A stretch of 64,000 nucleotides of DNA from Chrysomallon squamiferum (lineage: Eukaryota > Mollusca > Gastropoda > Neomphalida > Peltospiridae), in assembly GCA_012295275.1 (NCBI GenBank), contig CM022668.1, forward strand, positions 15,668,391 through 15,732,390, in the 5' to 3' direction. The notes beneath the pieces are model-generated. The model was not told the DNA's origin, did not search any database, and was given only the letters and a program-made list of their open reading frames with translations. How positions within the stretch are numbered: position 1 is the stretch's first letter; each line of letters begins with the position of its first letter. Shown in pieces: positions 12,041 through 54,544 of this stretch. The position numbers and the translations under genes were made by a program.

Positions 12041-12342
12041 AAACTATACCATAGTTACGACTTACTCAGTTTGATATTAATGTTTGTTAAGATTAGATGG
12101 TAATGTTTGGTAACATTAAAATACACACTGATATCATAATAATTAAGTATTATGGGGTTCTGTGCATAAGGCATATATAATTTTTACAACAAAATTCTCA
12201 CCATCATAATTATAATAATAATAAGAATTGTTATTATTGTTTTATAAACATAGAGCATTATTACAATTATCTTTCTTTGCTTACAGTGTTCAGTTAGGAA
12301 CTTTTTTTTATTCTTCTTAATTTTTCTGGAATTATACTAATG

Positions 12343-12413
<71 letters not shown>

Positions 12414-12439
12414 TTTATTAACTATTATTATTGTTATTA

Positions 12440-12517
<78 letters not shown>

Positions 12518-12549
12518 ATTATCATTATTATTATCATTATTATTATTAC

Positions 12550-12588
<39 letters not shown>

Positions 12589-12600
12589 TACTATTATTAA
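12343..12600. repeat. (TTA)n microsatellite abutting an ODAD2 splice acceptor
   Basis: About 85 TTA units with rare ACT/ATC interruptions end less than 10 bp before the acceptor at 12602-12609. The repeat therefore takes the place of the polypyrimidine tract and branch region. Confidence 0.95.
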
Positions 12601-12639
12601 ATTTCTCAGATATAGAGCTGGTTAAGAGACACATCCATC

Positions 12640-42940
<30,301 letters not shown>

Positions 42941-43510
42941 CAAAATAGTCCCTGCTTTAACAAGCCAAACACTGCACTGGGCGTAAGAGACAAACAATCC
43001 TCGTCTTCGTTGAACAAATCTTTTATGTTTACTTTTCTGTAAAGAATTAGGAAAAATAAATGAAAAGGTGCATTGAATTTTGTTACTTTTAGAAACAACA
43101 TTTAAAAAAAAAATTAATTATTAAAATGCTTGTTAATTCGAATTTCGTTAAGATTAAACTAAAGTGTACAGTTTTACTTTTTATTCTTTTTTAAAAAAAA
43201 AAAAAAAAAAGATTTCTGTATAAACTGTTCTTCATATTTACTGTTTTAAATTAAGAGAAGCTAAGACAATTTTTATTATTAACTTCTAATTTTTATTAAA
43301 TTTACCTGTGATATATGTACGATGGACAGTAAAAAGTGTACATGGTGAAAAGTATTAGAAGTTGAATAAATTATTTTTAAAATAAAACAATGGCATTGCT
43401 TCATTTTACTACAAAATGTTTTAATTTCTTTTTTTTATTCATGATATCTATATTTTTATCTGTGATGTGGAAACCTTTTTTCCTTTTAAACTGAAATAAA
43501 ACTTTATTTA
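42941..43510 (+). other. ODAD2: ODAD2 3' UTR with candidate poly(A) signals (end approximate)
   Basis: AATAAA hexamers lie at 43055-43060, 43365-43370, 43381-43386 and 43495-43500. Any could be used. The sequence turns into TTTA/TTA simple repeats at about 43502, so the transcript probably ends by then. Confidence 0.5.
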
Positions 43511-43899
43511 TTTATTTATTTATTTTTTATTATTATTATTATTGTTGTTATTATTGTTATTATTTTTATTATTATTATTGCTATTATTATTTATTTAAAT
43601 ATTTATTTATTTATAACTGAGATTCATTCAAGTTGGTTGATTATTATTGTAAAAACAAATATCAAAAATATCTTTATACATTTAAAGAATCTATACATGT
43701 ATACCTTTATTTACATTGCACTTACATTTATATTTATATGAACTGGAAAATATCAATAAATATTTGTAAAATATTGAAAGTATTTTATTGTTATTATTAT
43801 CATAATTATTTTCATCATCATCATCATCACTTTATTACCTGATCATTATTAAATTATTATTTTATTATTACTGTTACTTGATTTCAAATAATTATTTGT

Positions 43900-44060
43900 T
43901 ATTGTAAATACTAATATTATTACTATAATTATTATTAATATCAGTTTTAACTAATGCTGCTATTACAGCTAAAATTACTACTACGACATCATTTAAATAA
44001 CTATATATTTGGGTTGGCAACTACTACTACTACTACAACTAAATCTACATTTACTACTAC
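43900..44060. repeat. Dispersed repeat, copy 1
   Basis: ATTACTATAATTATTATTAA, then GCTGCTATTACAGC, ACGACATCATTTAAATAA and TTTGGGTTGGC, then ACT triplets. A related stretch lies at about 47925-48065. Repeat class unknown. Confidence 0.6.
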
Positions 44061-44169
44061 CATTACTACCACTACTACTGCAACTACTGAAGCTACAGCA
44101 CTGAAAGTTTAACTGTATACCTTGGGTGACCCCTTGTTGTTTTGTATGCATGTCATAATATTCATTATG

Positions 44170-44170
<1 letters not shown>

Positions 44171-44256
<86 letters not shown>
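44171..44256. repeat. (CT)n microsatellite
   Basis: About 43 CT units. Confidence 0.95.
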
Positions 44257-44259
<3 letters not shown>

Positions 44260-44260
<1 letters not shown>

Positions 44261-45290
44261 GCATGTGTGTCTGTATATTAGAGGTTAGAAAGTTCCACAA
44301 CTGCACATTTGCGAAATTAAGAACAACACGAAGCAATATTTCAGTACATGCATTGATCTAAGGCTTTAAAATTTCTCATGTTCGTAGCTTGACAAACAAC
44401 TCAACTATTCAGAATTTTTCGTCACAATTCTTCTGTGTATTAGCTCGTCCCACACAAAACACATAATCGTAACTTTTTGCTTCTAAAAATCTCATAAATA
44501 AAGAAAGATTCTAATGCAGATGAGATTTTCTTTTTTTTTTTTTTTTTTTTTCTTGGCATAAAAGTTAATTGTCACACATATAAAAAGGAACAGAATATTG
44601 TAAATGCATTTACAAACTTGGTTTTGGTTTTGATATATTTACCTAAAAATCGGGACCATAATATAGTTTAATTGTCACTATGACTTACTGGCAAAGCAAC
44701 GTAAATCAAGACGTATATTTGATTATACAGGTTATTTTTATGGATTATATTATTTCTTTCAAATCACATTTTGTAGCAGTATTCCAGTGACATTAACGCC
44801 AACAAACCAATGATACATACATATTTGAAGCACACATATGTAATATATTACAGACACACACACACAGACACACACACACACATATATAAAATTTACGTGT
44901 GTGTGTGTGTGTTAAATATGTTCTGTATTCACCACTAAAATATTTATTCATTAAAATAGATTTCATATCTTGTCGTTAATATGTGTATTTACGTGTATTT
45001 TCACAGTATCTGTTACAATACATGTTGCAATTTCTTGTCGCTAAACTGTACGATCACTGGATCACGTGTCTACATTTTACGTCAACACTTTGCTAAAATG
45101 TCCCCGAACGATAATAGAGTTAACATTCCAGAGGTCACAGGTCGGCAGAATTAACAGTAATAACAGGCATTAATCTACATTTTATGGTTATTCGGGAGCG
45201 TTCTGTTGGCCACGTTCTAGTGTTCATGTATAAAGCAGAATTAAATGACCAAGTTTTATTACTGTGAAAAAAAAAAAAAAAAAAAAAGTG
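44260..45290. other. Unique AT-rich intergenic stretch
   Basis: Contains a poly-T (about 44531-44551), small CA/GT patches near 44853-44911 and a mixed-composition part at about 44990-45240 with CACGTG near 45064. No exon or RNA gene seen. Confidence 0.4.
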
Positions 45291-45299
45291 GAATATTTT

Positions 45300-45353
45300 A
45301 TTACGGTTCTTTCTTTCTTTCTTCCTTTCTTTCTTTCTTTCTTTATTTCTTTC

Positions 45354-45407
<54 letters not shown>

Positions 45408-45619
45408 GTTATTGTTATTGTTGTTATTATTATTATTATTATTATTGTTATTATTACTGATATTTATTTATTTATTTTTTATCTTCTGTCTGACAGTTTT
45501 ACTAGTAGTAGTAGTAGTAGTAGTCGTAGTAGCAGTAACATACGCATTACTTAAGCATACGCACATACGCACATATACACGCTCGTACATTTAACCCTGA
45601 GATTAATTCACATTAATAA

Positions 45620-45656
<37 letters not shown>

Positions 45657-45660
45657 CAAC
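45300..45660. repeat. (CTTT)n, (TTA)n, (AGT)n and (AAAT)n microsatellites
   Basis: CTTT tetramers at about 45307-45355, TTA triplets at 45356-45455, AGT near 45503-45535 and AAAT at 45618-45652. Confidence 0.9.
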
Positions 45661-46104
45661 AACATCTGCATCGTCATTTATATACGTATATATATATATA
45701 TATTAAATACGCTACACAACAATTAACAGATTTATTTACAAGCCAGGGTTTTTTTTTGACGTGTCATTTATTTCTGAAGTTAGTTTTCCAACTCTGTTAA
45801 ATGCCTTTAATTTTCCGTATTTCAGTAACACTCGCAAGCTAACCCCTCCTACACAAATTCGATTTTGCTGCACGCTGAAATCAACCTTGTATCGTGTATT
45901 CAGCGGTTTTCAAGCGACTCTATCGATCCGAACAGGCTTATGCAAATGAGATATCAAATGGTTCAATAATGGCGAACAAACAACATAGACTTCATTCGGT
46001 AAGTAAGGGTGAAAAAAATGTGTTATTATCATTATTTGTGAAGCGTGTTCGCGGAACGTTAACAATGCGAATACAAAGAAGAGGAATGAAATCGATATTG
46101 GATG

Positions 46105-46150
<46 letters not shown>
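46105..46150. repeat. (ATT)n microsatellite
   Basis: About 15 ATT triplets. Confidence 0.95.
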
Positions 46151-46153
<3 letters not shown>

Positions 46154-46359
46154 CAGTCTGGTTTAAACACATTAAGTTTGATACATTTATTTTGACATCC
46201 AAACTGGCAGCCCAAAAACATAAAAACGCAAACATGCATATGAAAATAATTATATTCTGCATAAATATGCATACAGGCATTAAATGCACATACAGCTACT
46301 GCAATGAATAAATAATATAAGCACTTACCAACATAGGTGCGTAGGTACATGCATATATC

Positions 46360-46408
<49 letters not shown>

Positions 46409-46662
46409 CATACATACATACATATACAGATACAGACATACGTACATGCATCTATGCACGCATACATACAAATGTACATAGATAATGACATACATACATG
46501 TACACAAATGTATACATATGTATCTCTGTACACACACACACACACACACATACACATACACACATTTCTATGTATTCATTCTGTAATAGTAAGAATGTAT
46601 TCATTCATACAGATAGCTATATATAAACACACACATACAAATATAAACATAATTATGCACAC

Positions 46663-46757
<95 letters not shown>

Positions 46758-46760
46758 GAT
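46360..46760. repeat. (CA)n, ACAT, (TA)n, (GA)n and (ACAG)n cluster
   Basis: (CA)n at 46370-46406, ACATACGT-like repeats to about 46560, (TA)n at 46664-46694, (GA)n at 46695-46736 and ACAG at 46737-46757. Confidence 0.9.
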
Positions 46761-47019
46761 AATTATATATAAACACACTGTTATATATGTATAATTATAA
46801 ATATAGATAACTATATATGGTTATACTGATATAAGCAGATAATTAAATATGAGCGCACACATATAGGTTACAATCAATACAACGACATGTATGTAGGCGA
46901 GAAGACGACAACAGCTGCGACGTGTTGTACTTGTGTAGTCGATTATTAATTTCATAATTTAACCAATACTTACCTAATTATCAATATCTTTCATGTTGGT
47001 AACTCAGTCTGCACAACAT

Positions 47020-47310
47020 ACATACATACGTACATGTGTGTGTGCGTGTGTGTGCGCTTATGTGTGTGTGTGTGTATATGTGTGTATTTATATTTGAACA
47101 TATATATGTATACACACACATTAATACAAATAACATACAATTCTATATTAGCTAGATAGATAGACAGATAGATAGACAAATAGATTTATTTATTTGTTTG
47201 TTTGTTTATTTGAAGTTACACAGACACGAGCCCTAACACACAACACACACACACACACAACACACACACACACACAACACAAACATACACACAAACAAAC
47301 ATACACACTC
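47020..47310. repeat. GT, TAGA and CA simple repeats
   Basis: GT-rich near 47036-47085, TAGA tetramers near 47153-47184 and CA/CAACA near 47238-47310. Confidence 0.8.
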
Positions 47311-47924
47311 AAAAATAGATCAGTTCTTTCAATCTATTTTAAGAACTTACACCACAACAAAACAGTTTCAAACTTCTTCCTGGTGAATAAGTTTTCCTTT
47401 AGCCATCAAGCGAATACAATAACATTAACATGATTTTTGCTATTAATACGACGTAAAAACTAACAAAATGTGCTACAGTTCTGTTAATAAATAGTAACTG
47501 TAACAAGGAAGACGTCTTCAACAACAACAACAGCAACAATAATAATAATAATAATAATAATAATAATCATAGCGCTGAAATTCACTATTATGAAGAAAAT
47601 AATATACAGAAATTTTGAACATTATGTTTCTCACATAAAAATTTTAAAACTTAAAGAAGAAAGAAAGAATTATTATTATTATTATTATAAAATTTAACAT
47701 ACTGCCATAATACTCACTGCTAACACTGGATTATAAAAGTAATCGTATTTGCTCTTCATAAAATAACACAAAAAAAAACAACATAGTATCATTTTAAGAA
47801 GTGTGACGTCATAATGAAACAATGAGGTGACGTTATTGCAGGAGGGCGACGTAAACATAACAGTTATTTGTTATTGTTGCTCCTGCTGTGTTTGTTATTA
47901 CTACTACAACAATTATTAACATTG

Positions 47925-48065
47925 TTATTATTACTATAATTATTATTAATATTAATATCAATATTAGCTACTGCTACTATAACAACTACATCATCTAAAT
48001 AAATATACGTTTGGGTTCGGCCACTACTATTACTGCTACTACTACTATTTTAAGTTTGACTGAAT
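47925..48065. repeat. Dispersed repeat, copy 2
   Basis: ATTACTATAATTATTATTAA, GCTACTGCTACTATAAC, CTACATCATCTAAATAAATA and TTTGGGTTCGGC, then ACT triplets, in the same order as at 43900-44060. Each copy is followed about 100-130 bp later by a long (CT)n. Confidence 0.6.
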
Positions 48066-48186
48066 TAACCTGAATACATCAACTTCTAATAATCTTCTCC
48101 TGTTTTTTATTACCCCGAAGGTAAGGAATTATGCTTTATTACAAGCCGTTATTATTAATATTATTTAAGACTGGCACAGAGTTACG

Positions 48187-48189
<3 letters not shown>

Positions 48190-48272
<83 letters not shown>

Positions 48273-48320
48273 AAGTATCCAAAATTGGAAGAATATACAT
48301 ACATACATACATACATACAT
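48190..48320. repeat. (CT)n and (ACAT)n microsatellites
   Basis: (CT)n at 48190-48270 and ACAT at about 48296-48320. Confidence 0.95.
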
Positions 48321-48952
48321 AAACACAGAGACAGAAATACACACATACCTACCTATACAAACACACTTACATACAAACATATATGACCGATATAACTACA
48401 CACAGAAGACAATACACACGCACACATACATACACTCATATACAGCAAACACACATGCGAACACAAACACACACACACACACACACAAACACATATTCAG
48501 ATGCGATACACACATAAGCCTGACTTATTATCGAAACTACTAATGACACGAGAAAACGCAATTTCCAAGCCTCCCCTCTGAACAATGGACATTGCAATAA
48601 CGTATTATCTGTAAATTACCCAATTCCGCATTAACAACATTCGATTCTTTGAGAAAAATTAATTTAGCGTGACTAACTCCTTTGCGGTAATTTGGATCTA
48701 ATAGTTTATCTCGGTAACGTATGTTGCGTAACAAAACGTTCTAAGTTACGAATAATCCATTTTGAATTTTGGTTTTATATAATCATAATTACTGAAGCGA
48801 TACTTAAGGATCTTTTCTATAAAGAAAAATATATTTCTGTCTTAATAAACATAATTAAATATCCAGTAACAAAGCAATTTCTTTTTTTGTCTCTTCTTTC
48901 TTTCTTTCTTTCTTCTTCTTCTTCTTCTTCTTATTTTTATTAGAAACAGTAG

Positions 48953-48954
<2 letters not shown>

Positions 48955-48994
<40 letters not shown>

Positions 48995-49007
48995 CACACA
49001 CACACAA
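48955..49007. repeat. (CA)n microsatellite
   Basis: CA dinucleotides, preceded by CTTT/CTT repeats at about 48895-48932. Confidence 0.95.
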
Positions 49008-49876
49008 ATTCAATACTAAAGCAATATTTTAATTATTTTTTAATTTTTATTTTAATTTTTTTTTAATTCTTTATCCGTTTTGAATAAATGTGCGTTTGTT
49101 TAGCCCATAAAAGGTTTGTTGGTGTATTTCTGATCGATAGAGAAAAATATTTTCTGTCGGTTGCAATGAGAGGAATTTTAAGTACCTTTCATGTAAATTC
49201 AGTTAATAGCAAATTAATTGTATTTGTATGTTAAAGAAAATAAAATGCAGTTTACAAGATACTCGTATTGTTAATTCTTTAAAATTAATTTTAATTTTAA
49301 TTTTATTTATTTATTTATTATTATTATTATATATTTTATTATTATATTTTTTATTATTATTTTTTTAATTTTATTTATTTTATTTTATTTTATTTTATTT
49401 TTTTATTGGCAGATGATAAAATGGAAGAAATTATAGTAATAATTACATAATGGTGATTATAATAAAAATAAATAAATCCATTAATTTTGATTTGTAAGCA
49501 GAAAGTTACGCCATTGGCATATTTGATTAATTCTGATGTAAAAGTATTTACGCTCACTGCCGCTTTACACATGAGTGAACAACGTCGTCTTCTCGTGTTG
49601 GAATCGTACGACCTAGTTTTAGCTGTGTCACCATCGTAATCGATTTCATCATCATCATCATCGTCTTCATCATTCGTTTGTTGTTGTTTTGCTGTATTAG
49701 TAGCAGCTGTAGTAAAGTTGCCAGTTGCCCGTCGTGAAATACAGTAAAGTGTTGAGCATTTTGTCACGGTTGGATGATTTGCAGAATGGGTGCTACGGTT
49801 TTGTGTAAATGCATTTGTGATCGAAGCGTTTTCACATTATTTATTTATTCCTGTTGTTGTTAATGTTGTTATTTTA

Positions 49877-49906
49877 TTATTATTATTATTAGTAGTAGTA
49901 TTTTTA

Positions 49907-49957
<51 letters not shown>
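49877..49957. repeat. (TTA)n microsatellite
   Basis: TTA triplets with an AGTAGTAGT interruption. Confidence 0.9.
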
Positions 49958-50740
49958 GATTATTCCGCCGACAAATATACTGAATGATTTTTATAGCTAA
50001 CTGGTACCCGCTCGTTTTTCGTCGTAATGCAAAAGAAAATCGGTCTTGTTAATAATCGTAAACAGACGGTTTCAGAATTTAAAAAAAAAAAAAAATAAAA
50101 TAAATGTCGCTTTTCGAGACTCGTCAAACGACTCCAACCCCGCTTTTTACAGAACTGTGTTCGTCGATTTACGACTTCATCATTTATTCACACGTTCGAC
50201 CGAACGATCGCTAAATAGATTGCAGTTCTTTGTCACTGATTAATATAAACGCCGGTACGTAGTAAATTTAGATCGATCTGGAATTCTGGAATCGATCGCG
50301 TATTTGTTTTCGAGTATGTTTCTGTTGTGCTTTTTGTGTGTGTGTGTGTGTGTTTGTGTTTGTGGTTTGGTTTCGTTATTTTTTTGTGTGTGTTGTGTGT
50401 GTGTGTGTGTTTTTATTTAAATCATCATTGTTATTTTTGCTGTTGTTGTTGTTATGTGTACTTTGTTGCTGTTCTTTTTTCTTTTTTTCTGTTAATATTA
50501 TTGGTATTCTTTTTGATTTTAAAAAAAGTCCGTGAGGTAGAATTTTTATTTTTATTTATTTATTTTTTATTTTTACTAATAATATTATTATTATTATTGC
50601 GATATTTAGAAATAAAAAAGTTCCGGGAAGTAGAAATGACTAATGGCTGTGTACATGTTCTGGAAAGCAATGTGTTCCGTGTTTTCTGTAAAAAATGAAA
50701 AGGAAATCGCTTGTCTTTGTAAGATTATTATATGGAAGTA

Positions 50741-50804
<64 letters not shown>
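50741..50804. repeat. (GT)n microsatellite
   Basis: About 31 GT units. Confidence 0.95.
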
Positions 50805-50806
<2 letters not shown>

Positions 50807-51129
50807 GTCTTTCTCTGAAACTGATTTCTGAGCCAAGGCGGAACTTATTCTTGAAATATAAAACAAACAATGAAAAGTAAAGAACGAAGACTGCACTTAA
50901 ATCAAACAGATTAATACGGGCACACTTCTGCTTGTCAATTCCGGTTTTCCGGAAACCGGATAAACAGTCAGGTGACTGACTGACTGACTGCACGGATTTC
51001 GCGTGAATACAGAGAACGGAGAAACAAATCTTACATCTTGACTGTTTAGGACAAAGATTATGTTATCCCGATAGCACAACTACAAATCGACTGTTTTAAT
51101 ATCTGTTCTGTTTTTACACCATCGATTCG

Positions 51130-51414
51130 TTGTTCCATCTGACTGCGTACACAGGTGAGAAATAATTAACGAGTGAAGCAGTGACGTTGATAGATTGTTA
51201 ATTCATTTGTGACGTCATAATTTGTCGTAACTCGGGTTGTAACCCCAAACCTTCTGTAACTGACGTACATTTTAAAAGTTTGGCCTTCAGATCTGTTCTT
51301 CTGTGTAGGCGTACACGTTGATGTTGATACTGCCTACCCAGAATTCATTGCAGACGCTGTGTAGTGTTTTGGGTTTGGGTGCAATTAGAAAGCGGAATTA
51401 GAAATATTTAAACT
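51130..51414 (+). promoter_or_regulatory. Possible promoter with CRE and ZNF143-like site
   Basis: A CRE TGACGTCA (51210-51217) is followed by TACCCAGAATTCATTGCA (51335-51352), close to the vertebrate ZNF143 element (TNCCCAYAATGCATTG). AACT|GTGAGT at 51411-51420 could be a first-exon donor. No coding exon is seen downstream, so this is tentative. Confidence 0.2.
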
Positions 51415-51483
51415 GTGAGTCATTTTATCGAGTAACAGGAAACAATAAAATATATATATATTTGACATTTTTGTTTTTAAGCT

Positions 51484-51484
<1 letters not shown>

Positions 51485-51527
<43 letters not shown>
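51485..51527. repeat. (CT)n microsatellite
   Basis: About 21 CT units. Confidence 0.95.
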
Positions 51528-51530
<3 letters not shown>

Positions 51531-52225
51531 ATCTGATTACATTATTTCGACATATTTTATTTCGAAATCGCTGACTAGACGCGCTGATATGTATTACACA
51601 ACTTTGACGAAACTTTAGAAACAGTGTCACTGTCACGGGACTCTGACGTAGTGTGTGGACTATTTCCGTACGTCACGATGTTTGGTAAGACCGGCGTGAT
51701 TTGACACAGCTCGGATATCAAACTGGCAGTGACTCAAATGCTTTTATCTTCCAACAACAAACACAACTGCTTTGTGTGGGTCACGAAATCTCATTCGTGC
51801 AATTCGATCGTTACAACAGCCGTCTGAAAAAGGTGAGGTTTTACGAAACACAAAACAGGAGCGAATCGAAATTTCTAGAAGAGAGGACGGGCCCTGTGAC
51901 GTTCATTGTTTTAAGGGTGTAGTAGCCTAGTTACAAATAAATAAATAAATAAATAAATAAATAAAATATGTTAGCGTGAATAGAGTAAGGTCACTAGAAT
52001 GTAGTTTCCGCTGAAGGCAAAAGGTGTTTCGTTATTGCAAACAATAAATGTAACGGACTAATTACTACAGGTTCAAATCAAGCCTGCGAACTCTCTCGAA
52101 CAGCTGACGTCATCACTAATTCATGCGCTGCTAAGTTACCGCTCTAGATGTGAATGACGCCGGCTGATACGATCAACATACACAATCGGTCCTCGGAGTA
52201 TCACCATACGTCATCACGTGATACC

Positions 52226-52227
<2 letters not shown>

Positions 52228-52282
<55 letters not shown>
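52228..52282. repeat. (GT)n microsatellite
   Basis: About 27 GT units, seven bases after TCACGTGA (52214-52221). Confidence 0.95.
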
Positions 52283-52284
<2 letters not shown>

Positions 52285-52355
52285 CTGTTAACTTTTAAAT
52301 GAAGTAAAACAGGCCAGTGTTTTAATGTTTAAAAATATCAAAACGTTTTTAATAC

Positions 52356-53678
52356 CAGTGTTCCTACACTTTGGGCTGTCAAAAACATTTCCATAACTTT
52401 TCCATAACTTTCCATAGCCCACAAATCCAAATTTCCGAAACCATTTCCAATCCAACTCGATCACAAGAAAGTCACAATTTTTATATAACAAAATGTATGG
52501 TTTGGTACAGTACTGAATATGGCATTGTAGTATGCATGGGGTAACTGTTGAGTTTATTGATTGGGTCAATTACGCTAGATTAAAGAAAGAGGTTTCAATA
52601 TGTGCAGGGGTGGTGACTTGTTACACTTATTAATCAGGGTCAGTTAGGCAGGATTCAAGAAAGAGTGTTCTTATTGTACTGGGGTGATGCGTGGGTCCAA
52701 CTTACTGATTAGGATAGATATAAACTAAGGGTTTTTTCCTGTTGTAAATGATTCATAAAATGTCCCAGGTTAAACTGTGATTCACAATATATTCTCCAAC
52801 TTGCTCCAGTACCAGAAGTATGTTTAATAGGGAAGTTATTCACAGCAATAAGGTTGGTAACAAAATCTGGTATGAGGGGTTCGTGTATATAGGAAACATG
52901 CGACTCGCAAAACAAAGCTGTAGTGGAAATGCGTCACGAAGCCACCATTAACAATACTCCTCGCATGAACATATTGTGTGCGGGTTGGAACAACAACGTG
53001 TTCTTCAACCTTGTGGGCTTCTCTACCACCCATCAACCTGGCGAGTTACTGAATGTAACGTGGGCACCATCATCCAGCAGGATGCGTTTGGTAAACCTAT
53101 CTCGACGTCAGCTTCGTCGACACTACGTCCTGCTACAAGACCGTCTTTGCAACTTGTGTGTCGATCACCTTGAGAACCGCAAGACTGTGGCAGAATTTCT
53201 TCGTGGTATCTGGTGGAATATTCAACCTAAACCATCAACATTAAAATCAAAGAACATTAACAAAAAACTCTGACGAAAAAAAAAATGTGTTTAATCTATC
53301 TTTCATTGCTAATATATTTCTTAATTAAAAATTGTGACTTTTTCCTATGACTGTGATATTTTTCCTCGACTTTTTTCCTGACTTTTTTTTTCCTAGTTTC
53401 TTTCAAATATTACACAACACTATTTTTTTTTGTTGTCAAAATTAAACACCCACCCTTTGTAACGCTAGACTATACAAAATATATAAGATAACATTCGAAT
53501 ATTCCCCCACCTCCAACACACAAAAGCAACGTGGCAATGTTTATTTATACGCATATGCACGACAATGATGTCATTTATATGACGTATTGCTTGCTATAAG
53601 ATCGAAAAATGGTCCTGGAAAACACTGGGACAAATTTTCAAAACGTTCCAAGACTTTCTAAAACGCGTGCGAACCATG
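52356..53678. mobile_element. Possible decayed DNA transposon (hAT-like ends)
   Basis: The left end CAGTGTTCCTACACTTTGGG and the right end, read inward on the minus strand as CATGGTTCGCACGCGTTTTAG, are imperfect inverted repeats. CCATAACTTTTCCATAACTT-like runs follow the left end, and similar TTTTCC runs lie at 53338-53400. Inside is a plus open frame (52923-53273, MEMRHEATINNTPRMN onward) of normal composition that I cannot place. Flanking 8-mers TTTAATAC and TGTAACAT match at five positions, so there is no clean target duplication. Confidence 0.3.
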
Positions 53679-54114
53679 TGTAACATTAATGCCATCACCG
53701 CAATAAATGTCGTGTATACTAGTCCATTCAATCGACTGTCTTTGTGTGTTTATGTGTGTGCGTCTACATAATGTAATGGTTATGCTGATGATAACTGTAG
53801 CTTTTAAGATTAATTTTATTATTTTTTTTGTTTGTTATTAATGTCCAATAACAGTTGATAAACAAAAAGAAGTAAAATCAATACAAAAAAAAAAAAAAAA
53901 ATTAGTAAAATGGATTGTTCAAGTTACAACCATTCATTGTCAACAGCAGACGAAACGTAACATATAACGGGTGTTAATTTTACTAAGTTCCGATTTGTTT
54001 AATCCATAATTTGTAAAAAAATTAATAATCAGTACAGTTCACTGGTTAAAACAGCCACTAGTGTACAAATGTATTAGTCGAATTGAACAAAGGTGACGTA
54101 ACAAATCAGTATAA

Positions 54115-54525
54115 CAATAGTGTGACGTCATGACTGGATTAAACTGTAAAAAAAATTACATCTTTTTTTTTTCATCATCATCATAATAATACTATTCGAA
54201 AACCACAAGTTCTCTAAGCTTGACGTTTGTTACATTTAATGACGTCACACGAGGATAGTTACTTATTGTCTAACAATGGGGGTCAAACGTTTCTTAAATG
54301 TAACAGCTTTCCATGGAAACACCCTGTACGTTAGTTCGTTTTCTCTTTAACAATCAGATATTTTTGTGCATGCATGTTGTCCCAACAAGACTACATCCTG
54401 TTTCTTGTACCAGTCACAGTACTTAAGGTCTGTTTGGAGCAACTGAATAACATTCACAAATGACGTAGGTTTCTGAATTGACTGGATCACGTGACATGCA
54501 GCTCAGTTATGTCACGTGACACAAA
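54115..54525. promoter_or_regulatory. Cluster of CRE and TCACGTGA palindromes
   Basis: TGACGTCA at 54123-54130 and 54240-54247; TCACGTGA at 54487-54494 and 54512-54519; also CTTTCCATGGAAAC near 54307, resembling a partial X-box. The sequence is unique. It lies just past the probable 3' end of the tetraspanin gene. Confidence 0.3.
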
Positions 54526-54544
54526 GAAGCACAAGAAAAAAAAT

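Noticed and set aside
52923-53273. Inner open frame as a piggyBac-type transposase fragment
   Set aside because: The motif order expected for that family could not be traced. I left it unassigned within a possible element.
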